Source: JAWKTT01 sp041398965 (GTDB lineage: Bacteria > Planctomycetota > Planctomycetia > Planctomycetales > Planctomycetaceae). From it: 63,883 nucleotides of DNA. The DNA is taken from positions 1-63,883 of the forward strand of contig JAWKTT010000028.1 in assembly GCA_041398965.1 (NCBI GenBank), written 5' to 3'. Each line of letters starts with the position of its first letter. Within the stretch, counting starts at the first letter, position 1. The notes under the pieces are model-generated. The model was given only the letters and a program-made list of their open reading frames with translations. It ran no database searches and had not been told where the DNA came from. This document shows positions 17,069-26,222 of this stretch, in pieces. Position numbers and translations under genes: made by a program.

Positions 17069-18496
17069 ATGAAGTTTCCCAAGATTAATTTGGAATCCTT
17101 CACGGTGACGGCTGCCGAGGGGACCGCTTTGCATGGGACCCTCCCGGACGAAACGAACGTCAGTGCAGACTCGGCGATCGGCGGCGACACCGTCGATGTG
17201 GCCGATCTCGAAGATGTCCCCCTCGAAGAGACGCCCCTCCAGGAGACTTCGCTTGAACAAGGCGTGCCGGACGACATGTCTCTCGAAGTTGCTCCAGTCG
17301 GCGAGACTCTCGACCGTAATGCGACATTGTCAGGAACAGGTACAACCGTCGAGCAGGTCAGTGCTGCGGAATCTTCAGCGAGTGTTGTTGCCGCTCCCAC
17401 GCGGCCTCAGCGGGCGAAGATTCCCCGACGACGAATGCTCGATTTGGCCCACGAAATGGCCCGACGTCACAACGAATTCCTCGACCTTTTTCGAGGAGAG
17501 TATGCCCTCAGCAGTTGGGTTAGCAGCCTCGTCATCAATGCTTTGGTGATTGGAGTCATCGTGTTGTTCGCGATGTTGTTCACCCGACCTGAAAACAAAC
17601 GGCCCCCCTTGAGTGTCATTGCCGGAATAGAAGTCGATGGCGAACAGAATGTCAGTGGCAATATTTCTGAAGATATCAACACCGAGGAACAACCTATCGA
17701 GCAGCTTCCTACGGCACCGCTGGCATCCGGGGGGGCCTCCCCGCTCACTCGACCTGACCTGGCATCGCTGTTGGGACGCGGCGGCAACGAAGGGTCGGGA
17801 CAGGGGACCGGTACCGGCGACGCAGCGGGAGTCGGAGCGGCTATTGCGAAACGGGTCGAGGCAGCAGGTGGAATGGGTGGCAAAATGCGGATCGCCATCT
17901 CCTGGGATAACGTCAACGATCTCGATCTGCACATCGTTACGCCGCGCGATGAACGTATCTTCTTTGGCAAAATGACTGCCAGTTGCGGCGGAGTCCTCGA
18001 CGTCGACAAAAATGCTGGTGCCCCATTCACGTCAGAAGCGGTCGAAAACATTCGCTGGCTGGAGGATGTCCCCCGTTCCGGGAACTATTTGGTACAGGTA
18101 CACTACTATGGACAAAACCCCGGCGGCCCTCAGAAGACCCCTTTCAGCGTGTTGATCGAAATCGGAAGCGAGACCCGTGTCCTTAAAGGTGTCGCAACGC
18201 CCGGACGCTTGCTGACTGTCGCCCGCTTCGACATCAAAGACGGATCGCTCGCTAAACTGCAAAGCATCTTGAAAGAGTCCGATATGGGCGAAGAGACCAG
18301 CGTTGCGGACCTTGCTCCAAAGAATGCCGAAGCCCGCGAACGTTTTGCCAAATCGGCACTCGACGAAGCCCTGAAGTCGACAAAACCAAGTGTCGAAATC
18401 GGAAGACTGAAGCGAATTGTTAAGTCGTTTGCCGGCACCGAAGCCGCAACCGAGGCCAAAAAGCGACTCGATGAATTAGGCGAATTGGCCAACTAA
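17069..18496 (+). CDS. Membrane protein with YfaP/DUF2135-like C-terminal domain
   Basis: 475 aa. An acidic, low-complexity N-terminus (about 1-110) precedes a basic patch (RAKIPRRRML) and one transmembrane helix near residues 152-172 (SSLVINALVIGVIVLFAMLF). After a Gly/Thr-rich linker comes a beta-rich domain near 270-385 with WDNVNDLDLHIVTP, GGVLDVDKNAG and GNYLVQVHYYGQN, the pattern of YfaP-like DUF2135 domains. The last 60 residues are helical (SALDEALKSTKP...). Few positive charges beyond the helix suggest the C-terminal domain is extracytoplasmic. It follows the NagB-like gene by 37 bp. Function unknown; the YfaP relation is from pattern, not a search. Confidence 0.65.
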   Translation: MKFPKINLESFTVTAAEGTALHGTLPDETNVSADSAIGGDTVDVADLEDVPLEETPLQETSLEQGVPDDMSLEVAPVGETLDRNATLSGTGTTVEQVSAAESSASVVAAPTRPQRAKIPRRRMLDLAHEMARRHNEFLDLFRGEYALSSWVSSLVINALVIGVIVLFAMLFTRPENKRPPLSVIAGIEVDGEQNVSGNISEDINTEEQPIEQLPTAPLASGGASPLTRPDLASLLGRGGNEGSGQGTGTGDAAGVGAAIAKRVEAAGGMGGKMRIAISWDNVNDLDLHIVTPRDERIFFGKMTASCGGVLDVDKNAGAPFTSEAVENIRWLEDVPRSGNYLVQVHYYGQNPGGPQKTPFSVLIEIGSETRVLKGVATPGRLLTVARFDIKDGSLAKLQSILKESDMGEETSVADLAPKNAEARERFAKSALDEALKSTKPSVEIGRLKRIVKSFAGTEAATEAKKRLDELGELAN

Positions 18497-18587
18497 AGCA
18501 GTCAACCGGGTGATTGGTTCGGCCTCACGCGGTCTGCTGACCTTGTCCCTATGTACGACCACAACGGCACCTTCTGGATCACTCCCG

Positions 18588-19895
18588 ATGGACGGCAACC
18601 AACCTGTCGAACAAGAACGCCTCAATGCTCTTCCACCGCGACGACGGAACTGTTCGTCGAACTCATGGACGAGGGCACTCTCAATATTCCTGACAGTGGG
18701 AGCGATGTTGGGGGGGACGACCCAATTGTGGGGAGCAGACAACGCCCCCCCCAAGGGCGATCAGTCAAAAGAGCCCCCCGCGGTTGTTGCGCCGGACGGG
18801 GCGAATCGTCGCATCTATCTCGATGAGTTTCGTCCAACATCCGAACTGAAGACTCCGCGTCATCTGTTGGAACAGGCGAAATTCCCCTGCGTCAACGTGC
18901 ATACACACCCATTCAAGCTGACCGACGAAGAACTCGCCGAGATGGTGAACGCCATGGATCACTCCAAGATCGCGGTGAGTGTCAGCTTAGATGGTGTCGC
19001 AGGGCCGACGTTCGCAACTCACTATGCCCGACTGACGCAAGGTTACCCCAATCGCTTTGTTGTCTTTGTGCGAATGGACTACGTAGGCGATGGACAGGCG
19101 GACGACCCCACGACATGGGACTTGCATCGCCCCGATTTCGGGAGTCGCATGGCCGACCGACTGACCGCCGCCGTCCGCCAGGGAGCCAGTGGCCTCAAAC
19201 TACTCAAAGACCTCGGCCTCAAGCACCGTGATCTCAACGGCAAGCTTATCACTCCCGACGACCCTCGGTTTGATCCAGTGTGGCAACGGGCCGCCGAATT
19301 GAAGGTCCCCGTCCTCTGGCACTGTGCCGACCCGATTGCGTTTTTTCGTCCGACCGACGAAAAGAACGAACGCTGGGAAGAACTGCATCGTCACCCCGAG
19401 TGGAGTTTTTTCGGCGGAGACTTCCCCAGTCACCAAAGCCTCATCGACGCCCGCAACCGTGTGATCGCGAAGCATCCCGAAACCACCTTCATTTGTGCCC
19501 ACATGGCCGACATCCCCGAAGACCTCCACAAGCTCGGTGGCTATCTGGAGAAGTACCCTAATATGAACGTCGAGATCGCGGCCCGGGTCGCTGAGTTAGG
19601 GCGTCAACCTTACACGGCCCGTCGGTTTTTTCTGAAGTACAGCAACCGAATCCTCTTCGGAACCGATGGCGTCCCCCCTGTCAGCGAACTCATCCCACAT
19701 TGGCGATTCCTCGAAACCTTTGACGAGGACTTCCCTTACGAAGACAACCCCTTCCCACCTCAAGGGCTTTGGAACATCCACGGCATCGGTCTGCCGGATG
19801 ATGTCCTCCGCAAGGTCTACTACGAGAATGCCGCCCGCATCATTCCCGGTGTCCGAAGTGCCCTCGACGCCCAGTCTCGCGTCACTCCACCCTGA
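18588..19895 (+). CDS. Exported amidohydrolase (amidohydrolase-2/ACMSD-like)
   Basis: A metal-dependent hydrolase or decarboxylase-type TIM barrel. From the ATG at 18588 (435 aa) the N-terminus contains a hydrophobic signal (ALSIFLTVGAMLGGTTQLWGA), so the enzyme is probably exported. Metal ligands seen in order: HTH of VNVHTHPF, a Lys in GASGLKLLKDLG, His in LWHCADP, His in ICAHMAD and Asp in LFGTDG, the set expected for amidohydrolase-2 members. Substrate unknown. A longer frame from 18510 is possible, but its added N-terminus (MIGSASRGLLTLSLC) fits less well. It converges on phoB with a 40-bp gap. Confidence 0.8.
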   Translation: MDGNQPVEQERLNALPPRRRNCSSNSWTRALSIFLTVGAMLGGTTQLWGADNAPPKGDQSKEPPAVVAPDGANRRIYLDEFRPTSELKTPRHLLEQAKFPCVNVHTHPFKLTDEELAEMVNAMDHSKIAVSVSLDGVAGPTFATHYARLTQGYPNRFVVFVRMDYVGDGQADDPTTWDLHRPDFGSRMADRLTAAVRQGASGLKLLKDLGLKHRDLNGKLITPDDPRFDPVWQRAAELKVPVLWHCADPIAFFRPTDEKNERWEELHRHPEWSFFGGDFPSHQSLIDARNRVIAKHPETTFICAHMADIPEDLHKLGGYLEKYPNMNVEIAARVAELGRQPYTARRFFLKYSNRILFGTDGVPPVSELIPHWRFLETFDEDFPYEDNPFPPQGLWNIHGIGLPDDVLRKVYYENAARIIPGVRSALDAQSRVTPP

Positions 19896-19935
19896 CGCAC
19901 TTCATCATCCCGTCACCTGCCGATGATCCACCGGC

Positions 19936-20631
19936 TTAACGGCTTCCCTTTTCTCGGAAGCGGTAGCCAACGCCGCGGACCGTTTCGATGCAATCGGCTC
20001 GTGATCCGAGTTTCTCTCGGAGAGATCGAACATGCACGTCGATGGTCCGCTCCATTGAGTTCGCGTCTTCTCCGCGCGAGCGATCGAGGAGTTCGTGCCG
20101 ACTGAAAGCTCGTCCGGGTTGACGCAACAGTGTCCACAACAGCTTGAATTCTGTCTGAGTCAACTGCACAAGCTTTCCATCGAGACTGACCTCGTGTCGG
20201 ACCCGATCGATCCGAATCCCATCGAGGTCGAGAATCTCGTCGCTGTCTTCGTTCGCTTCACTGCGACGTAGTAGTGCCTTCACTCGTTCTAACAGCGGCC
20301 GCATCCGAAACGGCTTCGCCACATAGTCGTCTGCCCCCATGTTAAATCCGACGACTTCGTCCGTTTCGTCTCCCTTGGCTGTCAACATGAGGATACGAAT
20401 TTCGCGCGTGTGCGGATTGCCGCGAAGTTGCCGACAAACTTGCAAACCATCCATTACGGGAAGCATTAAATCAAGGATCACAAGGTCTGGCGGTTCGGTC
20501 TGGCATTTCTGAACAGCCTCCCGTCCATCAAGCGCCGTCGAAACTTCGTATCCCTCTTTTTCGAGGGAATACTTCAGAGGTTCGATGATCTTATATTCAT
20601 CGTCTACCAGAAGAATGCGTTGTCTGCTCAT
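19936..20631 (-). CDS. phoB: OmpR/PhoB-family response regulator of the phosphate regulon
   Basis: A two-domain regulator of 231 aa. The receiver domain has the acid pair at Asp10-Asp11, phosphoacceptor Asp54 (LVILDLMLP) and Lys in VAKPFRM; the C-terminal winged helix has LTQTEFKLLWTLLRQPGRAFSR and the RTIDVHVRSLREKLG recognition helix typical of PhoB. It begins inside the phoU stop (4-bp overlap), so the two are translationally coupled. Placement at the end of pst-phoU, together with a Pho box before pstS, supports PhoB identity. The cognate PhoR kinase is not adjacent: downstream is a convergent unrelated gene. Confidence 0.9.
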   Translation of the reverse strand: MSRQRILLVDDEYKIIEPLKYSLEKEGYEVSTALDGREAVQKCQTEPPDLVILDLMLPVMDGLQVCRQLRGNPHTREIRILMLTAKGDETDEVVGFNMGADDYVAKPFRMRPLLERVKALLRRSEANEDSDEILDLDGIRIDRVRHEVSLDGKLVQLTQTEFKLLWTLLRQPGRAFSRHELLDRSRGEDANSMERTIDVHVRSLREKLGSRADCIETVRGVGYRFREKGSR

Positions 20632-21314
20632 GACGATTGCTTCGACTGCTCCTGCTCGAATTTGCGAGCATGACGGATAATCTTTCCTTCGACGAGGTAC
20701 ACAACGTCCTCGGCAATATTTGTCGCATGGTCGGCCACGCGCTCGACCTGCCGGACTGCGGAAAACAGATGCAGCAGCGAATCCAACTGGCTCGGCTGAC
20801 GGTGCATCTGTTCGATCAGCTCGACAATAATGGCCCGGTTTGCTGCGTCGACGAGATCGTCTTCAACGATGACCTTTCGAGCCGCAGCACTATCCAGTTC
20901 GACGTAGGCATCAATGCTACGATGCAACATCTCAACCGCCTGTCGAGCCATCGATTTCAGACGATCAGGAACGATGACCGCAGCAGCAGCAGCCAGTCCG
21001 CTGGCACGTTCGGCTATGTTGACCGCAAGGTCGGCCACACGTTCGAGTTCTCCCGAAATCTTCAGCACCGTGGTGATTCGCCGCAAATCAATGGCGACCG
21101 GCTGATGTAATGCCAACAACTTCAAACAATTGTCTTCGATCCGGACATCCCAACGATCAATCTCCGTATCCTGATCGATCAGTTGGCGAGACTGCTCCGA
21201 ATCAGGGTTCGATAACTGCTCGACAGCCCGGTGAATCATGTCCTCGACAATAGCGCAGACCGAGAGCAAGTCTCGATGCAGGTCGGCTAAGTCGTTTCGT
21301 AAGTGAATGGACAT
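20628..21314 (-). CDS. phoU: Phosphate transport regulator PhoU
   Basis: At 228 aa this has the two PhoU three-helix repeats, each with the metal-binding E/D-xxR-xxD-xxxN motif: ELERVADLAVNIAE and QVERVADHATNIAE. PhoU relays the state of the Pst transporter to the PhoR/PhoB pair and keeps phosphate uptake in check. It follows pstB after a 138-bp gap and overlaps phoB by 4 bp. No frame defect. Confidence 0.96.
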   Translation of the reverse strand: MSIHLRNDLADLHRDLLSVCAIVEDMIHRAVEQLSNPDSEQSRQLIDQDTEIDRWDVRIEDNCLKLLALHQPVAIDLRRITTVLKISGELERVADLAVNIAERASGLAAAAAVIVPDRLKSMARQAVEMLHRSIDAYVELDSAAARKVIVEDDLVDAANRAIIVELIEQMHRQPSQLDSLLHLFSAVRQVERVADHATNIAEDVVYLVEGKIIRHARKFEQEQSKQSS

Positions 21315-21452
21315 TTCAGACGTCCTTAAAAGTAATGTTCCAGTTCGACGACATCTCGACCGCTACATGGTCCCGACATTCCGTAACTTAGTATTTTCTG
21401 CCTGAGCAGAAGCGGGTAATCCTCGCCTTTGCCACCCGAGGTGCCCACGCTG

Positions 21453-22346
21453 TCAACCAAAGCGGCCGGTGATGTAGTCTTCCGTCTGCTTCTCTTTCGG
21501 CGCCGTAAAGATGGATTGTGTGTCTCCCATCTCGACCAGGTGACCCTGATAGAAAAACGCGGTGAGATCGCTTACCCGGGCGGCTTGCTGCATATTGTGG
21601 GTGACGATGACAATCGTGTATTGCTTCTTCAATTCAAAGATGAGGTCTTCGACTCGCGACGTCGATGCGGGATCGAGTGCGGAAGCGGGCTCGTCCATCA
21701 GCAAGACTTCTGGCTGCGTGGCCAAGGCGCGGGCGATGCAAAGTCGCTGCTGCTGTCCCCCCGAAAGGGCCATCGCCGATTCTTTAAGCCGATCCTTCAC
21801 TTCACTCCACAGAGCGGCCCGTTGCAGGCAGTCTTCCACCAGATGACCTAACTGGGCTCGATCCTTGATGCCTGCAATACGCGGTCCATAGGCGATGTTT
21901 TCGAAAATTGACTTTGGAAACGGTGTCGACTTCTGAAACACCATCCCCACCCGCTTACGTAAGGCGACTGGGTCGACGCTGGAATCAAAGATGTCAATTC
22001 CTTCCATCTGAATTGACCCGGTGTGATTTGTTCCTTCGATGATGTCGTTCATCCGATTCAGGCACCTAAGGAAGGTACTCTTCCCACAACCCGAGGGTCC
22101 AATTAATGCCGTGACGGCACGCTCGGGAATGTCGATACTAATATCATGCAACGCCTGAGACTGTCCGTAGAAGAAGTTCAGGTGGCTCACCGAAATGATG
22201 GTCGGATGTTGCTGAGCATCTCCAGTCGCAGCCCGTTGGGCAGCTCCGGATAGCGAGAGAGGAACAGCCATAGTTTGATTTCTCTGCGAAGTGAACGTCT
22301 CAGTTCCAGCTTGACCAGCAGCAGGAGACCAATTGACAACTGCCAT
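21453..22346 (-). CDS. pstB: Phosphate ABC transporter ATP-binding protein
   Basis: The ATPase of the high-affinity phosphate importer. Walker A GPSGCGKSTFLRCLNRMND, signature LSGGQQQRLCIARALA and Walker B VLLMDEPASALDP are all intact and PstB-specific. At 297 aa it is about 40 residues longer than usual: an N-terminal extension of about 50 residues rich in Ala/Thr/Gln precedes the conserved ISVSHLNFFYG. The start ATG at 22346 overlaps the pstA stop (TGATG), arguing for translational coupling. An internal Met at 22271 could also serve as start. Confidence 0.96.
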   Translation of the reverse strand: MAVVNWSPAAGQAGTETFTSQRNQTMAVPLSLSGAAQRAATGDAQQHPTIISVSHLNFFYGQSQALHDISIDIPERAVTALIGPSGCGKSTFLRCLNRMNDIIEGTNHTGSIQMEGIDIFDSSVDPVALRKRVGMVFQKSTPFPKSIFENIAYGPRIAGIKDRAQLGHLVEDCLQRAALWSEVKDRLKESAMALSGGQQQRLCIARALATQPEVLLMDEPASALDPASTSRVEDLIFELKKQYTIVIVTHNMQQAARVSDLTAFFYQGHLVEMGDTQSIFTAPKEKQTEDYITGRFG

Positions 22347-23437
22347 CAGTGCCCCCCCTTGGATTCGTGCCGGTTACGAATGGTGATCGCGAGTCCATTC
22401 ATCAACAGGAGACCTGCTAATAACACCACAATTCCTGCTGCCGCTGCCTGTTGATAGTCGGCTCCTGGCTCCTTGGCCCAACTGTAAATCGTCATCGGGA
22501 GGGCCGTGTAGTCGTCAAACGGGGCATGAACCAGTCCGCCAGGATTCTGCAAAACGTCCATTGGACTTTCGATTCGCCCAGGAGTCCGCCGATAAAAGAC
22601 TGCCGCCCCAACCATCACAAGCGGCGCGGTTTCCCCCACCGCCCTTGAGACCGCCAGAATGACCCCCGTCAATATTCCTGAAATTGATGCTGGTAGAACC
22701 TGGTGGCGAATCGTCTGCCAACGAGTGGCACCTAATGCTAATGACGCATGTCGAATCGAGCCCGGAACCGCTCGCAGCGCCTCCTGACTTGCAACGATGA
22801 CGACTGGTAACACCAACAGGCTCAGCGTTAGGGCTCCGGAAAGCACTGCGGGACCAAACGGCAGAGGAATTTTAACTCCCGCCAGGCGAATTGCGTCGAC
22901 GTTTCCACCAACCATCCTCGAAACAAATCCATTCGGATCAAACAGTCCAAACATCCGCACAAAGGCGGTCAGTCCTAGAATGCCATAGACAATCGAAGGA
23001 ACGCCGGCGAGATTTGCCAAGTTAATTCGAATTAATCGGGTGTACCACGTGTTGCTCGCATACTCTTCCAGGTAGACCGCTGCTCCGACGCCGACCGGCA
23101 CCGAGATGCCGACGATCAGCAGCATGAGCCAGAAGCTCCCCCACAGCCCAGCGAGCACCCCGGCTTTCGCGGGGTTGACCGATGAGTCGTAACTCGTGAG
23201 AAACTCCCAGTTCACTCTCCCCCACGAGAGAAAGACAATCGAGACCAACAACAGGGCGAGCATCGCCAAACTGGACCATGCCGCTCCGCCGCAGACTGCT
23301 TCGAACATCCAACCAAGACGCCGCCGCCGATTTCCGACGTCGTTCCCGATGAGGCTGCTGCCGCGACCAGTTGTCGAAGCGTCAGACTGCGAGCTGTTGG
23401 GGGGGAATATTGGCGATGATTGTTGTGGACCACTCAT
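22346..23437 (-). CDS. pstA: Phosphate ABC transporter permease PstA
   Basis: A 363-aa inner-membrane permease with six likely spans, for example GAAWSSLAMLALLLVSIVFL and GLWGSFWLMLLIVGISVPVGVGAAVYLEEY. The coupling-helix region RHASLALGATRWQTIRHQVLPASISGI carries the conserved EAA-like loop contacting PstB. An N-terminal polar extension of about 50 residues (SSQSDASTTGRGSS) precedes the first helix. Its start overlaps the pstC stop by 4 bp. Forms the channel with PstC. Confidence 0.95.
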   Translation of the reverse strand: MSGPQQSSPIFPPNSSQSDASTTGRGSSLIGNDVGNRRRRLGWMFEAVCGGAAWSSLAMLALLLVSIVFLSWGRVNWEFLTSYDSSVNPAKAGVLAGLWGSFWLMLLIVGISVPVGVGAAVYLEEYASNTWYTRLIRINLANLAGVPSIVYGILGLTAFVRMFGLFDPNGFVSRMVGGNVDAIRLAGVKIPLPFGPAVLSGALTLSLLVLPVVIVASQEALRAVPGSIRHASLALGATRWQTIRHQVLPASISGILTGVILAVSRAVGETAPLVMVGAAVFYRRTPGRIESPMDVLQNPGGLVHAPFDDYTALPMTIYSWAKEPGADYQQAAAAGIVVLLAGLLLMNGLAITIRNRHESKGGH

Positions 23438-24444
23438 TGGTACACCTCACGGTACCGTCTCATCACCGCCTGCGAAATAATATTCATCACAAGTGTCAAC
23501 AGGAATAACATCAATGCGACGGCATACAGGCTTTCGTACTCAGCCGTCCCGACAGCCACTTCACTCTCGGTCACGTTGACGATGTACGCGGTCATTGTCT
23601 GCACCGGCCCTAGCGCATTGCCTGTGACTTGGGGCATGTTCCCCGCCGCGAGCGCGACGATCATTGTCTCACCCACGGCTCGCGAAATTGCAAGCAAGAA
23701 CGATGCAATAATCCCCGACAGTGCCGCCGGTACAACGACCCGCACACTGACATCGAATTTTGTCGCTCCTAATGCGTACCCCGCCTCTCGCAAACTGCGA
23801 GGAACGGCTCTGAGTGCGTCCTCGCTCAACGAGCAGACCATCGGAACGATCATCACGCCGACCATAATTCCAGCGCTCAGGGCATTAAAGACCTCGACGC
23901 GAAAACCGAGCGATTCAAAGACTGGCTTCACGAAATAGGGAGTCACAAATAAAAGGGCAAAGTAGCCATAGACAACCGTCGGAACCCCAGCAAGGATTTC
24001 CAGGATTGGCTTAAGGATTCGCCTTAGCTTAGGTGACGCATATTCGCTGAGATAGACTGCACTTGCCAGTCCTGTCGGCAGGCCGACGAGCGCTGCGATT
24101 CCAGCCACGAGCATCGTCCCGCAAATCAGTGCCGATACGCCGTACTTGCTATCCTCGTAATGCCAGACTGTCCCGGTCAGAAACTCAACAACCGAGACTT
24201 CTTCACGCTGAAAGAAAGCTGATCCACCGGTGAAGGAGTAGATCGTGTTGTCAAACAGAACGAAAAGAATCCCGATCGTTGTGACAACCGAGAGTGAGGC
24301 ACACAGAAACATCCCAAGGACGACGAGTCGTTCTTGTAGCCTGACCCATAGCGCCGGACGCCCGGCTACGCGCCAATCTTGAACGCCCCGTTGAGTTCGG
24401 GGCGCCGCTTCCGGCTGCGAGTTGGGACCATCAGGGGCTGACAT
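23434..24444 (-). CDS. pstC: Phosphate ABC transporter permease PstC
   Basis: Partner permease of PstA. Spans include RLVVLGMFLCASLSVVTTIG and ALICGTMLVAGIAALVGLPTG; the EAA loop is REAGYALGATKFDVSVRVVVPAALSGI. The frame extends to 24489, but that start lies inside the intercistronic stem-loop, so I take the ATG at 24444 (MSAPDGPNSQ), giving 336 aa. It is separated from pstS by a strong hairpin and overlaps pstA by 4 bp. Confidence 0.93.
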   Translation of the reverse strand: MSAPDGPNSQPEAAPRTQRGVQDWRVAGRPALWVRLQERLVVLGMFLCASLSVVTTIGILFVLFDNTIYSFTGGSAFFQREEVSVVEFLTGTVWHYEDSKYGVSALICGTMLVAGIAALVGLPTGLASAVYLSEYASPKLRRILKPILEILAGVPTVVYGYFALLFVTPYFVKPVFESLGFRVEVFNALSAGIMVGVMIVPMVCSLSEDALRAVPRSLREAGYALGATKFDVSVRVVVPAALSGIIASFLLAISRAVGETMIVALAAGNMPQVTGNALGPVQTMTAYIVNVTESEVAVGTAEYESLYAVALMLFLLTLVMNIISQAVMRRYREVYQ

Positions 24445-24465
24445 CAGACTTTCACAACCTCTCTT

Positions 24466-24497
24466 CGCGAGGAATGTTGGTGACAACACTCCTCGCG
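24466..24497 (-). promoter_or_regulatory. Intercistronic stem-loop between pstS and pstC
   Basis: A 14-bp stem with one G.U pair, CGCGAGGA-TGTTG against its inverse, closed by a GTGA/TCAC tetraloop. It begins about 40 bp after the pstS stop and ends 21 bp before the pstC start. In other bacteria such hairpins stabilise the abundant pstS message or limit read-through into pstCAB; the same is inferred here. Confidence 0.7.
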
Positions 24498-24536
24498 TGG
24501 GACATGATTGACGAACAGGAATGTCCGTCGGACGTG

Positions 24537-25547
24537 TTACTCAGCAGGCTTTGCCAATGCGGAAATCGCGTCATCCAACGACTTGCGACTACCGGCCAAC
24601 TGCTCGGGATTCAACTTAATGTAGTCCTTGAGTTCAACCAGTTTCTGACCTTCATCAGAAATATGGAATTTCGCAAACTCGGCGATCTCGGGCGTCTTGA
24701 GTGCGGCATTATTGACATAGATAAACAGTGGGCGAGAAAGGGGCTTGTAGGCTCCGCTCTCGATGGATTGCTGCGTCGGCAACACGGCGTCTGCGACATC
24801 GTCGGTCGGAGAAATCGCAACGGCATTCATCTTATCCTTGCTTTCGACATAGTAAGCGAAGCCGAAGAAACCCATCGAGTTCTTATCACCGATAATTCCC
24901 GTGACAAGCACGTTGTCATCGGTGTTCGGCTGATAGTCGGAACGCATAGGATTATCCTTGCCAACAGTCTCTTCCTTGAAGTAGTCGTAGGTTCCCGACT
25001 TCGTATCTGGGGCGAACAGGCTGATCGGTTCATCGGGCCAGCTTGCGTCAATGTCGCTCCACTTATGGACTGGGCTATCCTTCTTCCAGATCTCCTTCAA
25101 TTGTGCGACGGTCAGCGACTTGCACCAGGTGTTCTCCTTGTTGACGACGACCGAAAGGCCATCTGTCGCGACGAGAACTTCGGTAAAGGTGATGCCGTTT
25201 GCTTCACAGACTGCCTTTTCCTTGTCCTTGATCGGGCGAGAGGCATTGCTGATGTCAGTCTCGCCCTTCCCGAACTTCTCAAAGCCCCCACCGGTTCCCG
25301 AGACGTTGACCTTGGGGGTGACGTTTGGATGGGCGTCGTCGAAGACTTCGGCAATCGCAGTCGAAATCGGTGCGACTGTGCTCGAACCATCAATGCGGAT
25401 CGTCACTTCAGTTGCGGTGTCGCCCGATTGTGTGACTCCAGTGCCGGACCCGGAAGTTTCCGGTGCACTCGTCTCCACAGTACAACCTGCTGCAAAGAAC
25501 AGGGCAGAGACCCCGACCAGCAGACTCCAGCACGCGAACTTTTTCAT
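24537..25547 (-). CDS. pstS: Phosphate-binding lipoprotein PstS
   Basis: Periplasmic substrate-binding component of the phosphate importer. The ATG at 25547 gives a lipoprotein signal MKKFACWSLLVGVSALFFAAGC with lipobox FAAGC; 336 aa. Phosphate-binding blocks are visible: IRIDGSSTVAPIST, VSGTGGGFEKFGKGETDISNASRPI and PDTKSGTYDYFKEE. The track's longer frame from 25595 adds 16 residues before the signal and is unlikely. First gene of the operon, directly behind a Pho-box promoter. Confidence 0.95.
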   Translation of the reverse strand: MKKFACWSLLVGVSALFFAAGCTVETSAPETSGSGTGVTQSGDTATEVTIRIDGSSTVAPISTAIAEVFDDAHPNVTPKVNVSGTGGGFEKFGKGETDISNASRPIKDKEKAVCEANGITFTEVLVATDGLSVVVNKENTWCKSLTVAQLKEIWKKDSPVHKWSDIDASWPDEPISLFAPDTKSGTYDYFKEETVGKDNPMRSDYQPNTDDNVLVTGIIGDKNSMGFFGFAYYVESKDKMNAVAISPTDDVADAVLPTQQSIESGAYKPLSRPLFIYVNNAALKTPEIAEFAKFHISDEGQKLVELKDYIKLNPEQLAGSRKSLDDAISALAKPAE

Positions 25548-25640
25548 CTCGTCATGTCTCCAGAATGGAATTGAACACAAGGGGAACAGCCCCATGAGGC
25601 GTCTCCCAGCACAGTCAATAAAATGACCGGGACCCCAAGG

Positions 25641-25691
25641 CTATAAACTGTTCGCGTAGAGCATGTCAGACAAATGTTAAGATTTCGTGAA
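25641..25691 (-). promoter_or_regulatory. Pho box and promoter of the pst operon
   Basis: On the minus strand three hexamers spaced exactly 11 bp apart, TTCACG (25691), TTAACA (25680) and CTGACA (25669), resemble the 11-bp direct repeats bound by PhoB. The third doubles as the -35 element: 17 bp later comes TTATAG (25646-25641) as a -10. The pstS ATG is about 95 bp further on. The arrangement is that of a PhoB-activated promoter. Confidence 0.7.
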
Positions 25692-25709
25692 GACGCCGAG
25701 ACTTCAGGT

Positions 25710-26222
25710 TCACTCTTCGCCGCAGTCGCGGAACAGTTCCTTCGGACGCCAGATTCCTTGCATCTTTACCGTCTCAGTGGAGAGAGAAAACTGGCTCCAG
25801 TGCTCGATCTTCAGGGTCAACAAGGTGATTGCCGCGGTCGGGAATGGAATCCCTGCATCGGCGACCTCGGCAAGCAGATCTTCCATGCCGGGGTTGTGGC
25901 CGATCGCCAGCACAACATTTCGGCAATTGTCGAATCTGCGGACTTCGTCGACCCACTGAGAGACTGTCGCCAGGTAGAGCGCCCCGGTCGACTCCAAGGT
26001 CGTTCCGCTGGGCAAGTGGGCCAAGACATGCGAAGCAGTTTGTTGGGCCCGGACGGCTGTCGAGGAAACAACGGTGTCGATACCCGATTCCTGCATCGAC
26101 AGCCAGCGTCCCATCAGCGGGGCGACACGGTTCCCCCGGCGATTCAAGGGGCGAGAAAAGTCATCAAGTTCCGCGTGCTCCCATGATGATTTCGCGTGTC
26201 GCATCAGCCACAACTGCTTCAT
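25710..26222 (-). CDS. sixA: SixA-type phosphohistidine phosphatase / histidine phosphatase
   Basis: A short histidine-phosphatase protein (170 aa from the ATG at 26222, which has GGGGAGGG upstream). The catalytic LMRHAKSSW motif carries the phosphoacceptor His9; a second His is in VLAIGHNPGMEDLL, and the Arg of STAVRAQQTA completes the pocket. E. coli SixA removes phosphate from histidine-phosphorelay and PTS proteins; broader substrates are common in this family. The frame is open upstream to 26342, but without a ribosome site. It is divergent from glyQS, and pstS lies downstream on the same strand; any link to phosphate signalling is only positional. Confidence 0.85.
   Translation of the reverse strand: MKQLWLMRHAKSSWEHAELDDFSRPLNRRGNRVAPLMGRWLSMQESGIDTVVSSTAVRAQQTASHVLAHLPSGTTLESTGALYLATVSQWVDEVRRFDNCRNVVLAIGHNPGMEDLLAEVADAGIPFPTAAITLLTLKIEHWSQFSLSTETVKMQGIWRPKELFRDCGEE

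Noticed and set aside
24474..25574. A 366-aa plus-strand frame across pstS
   Set aside because: Antisense to PstS, which has a lipobox and phosphate-binding blocks.
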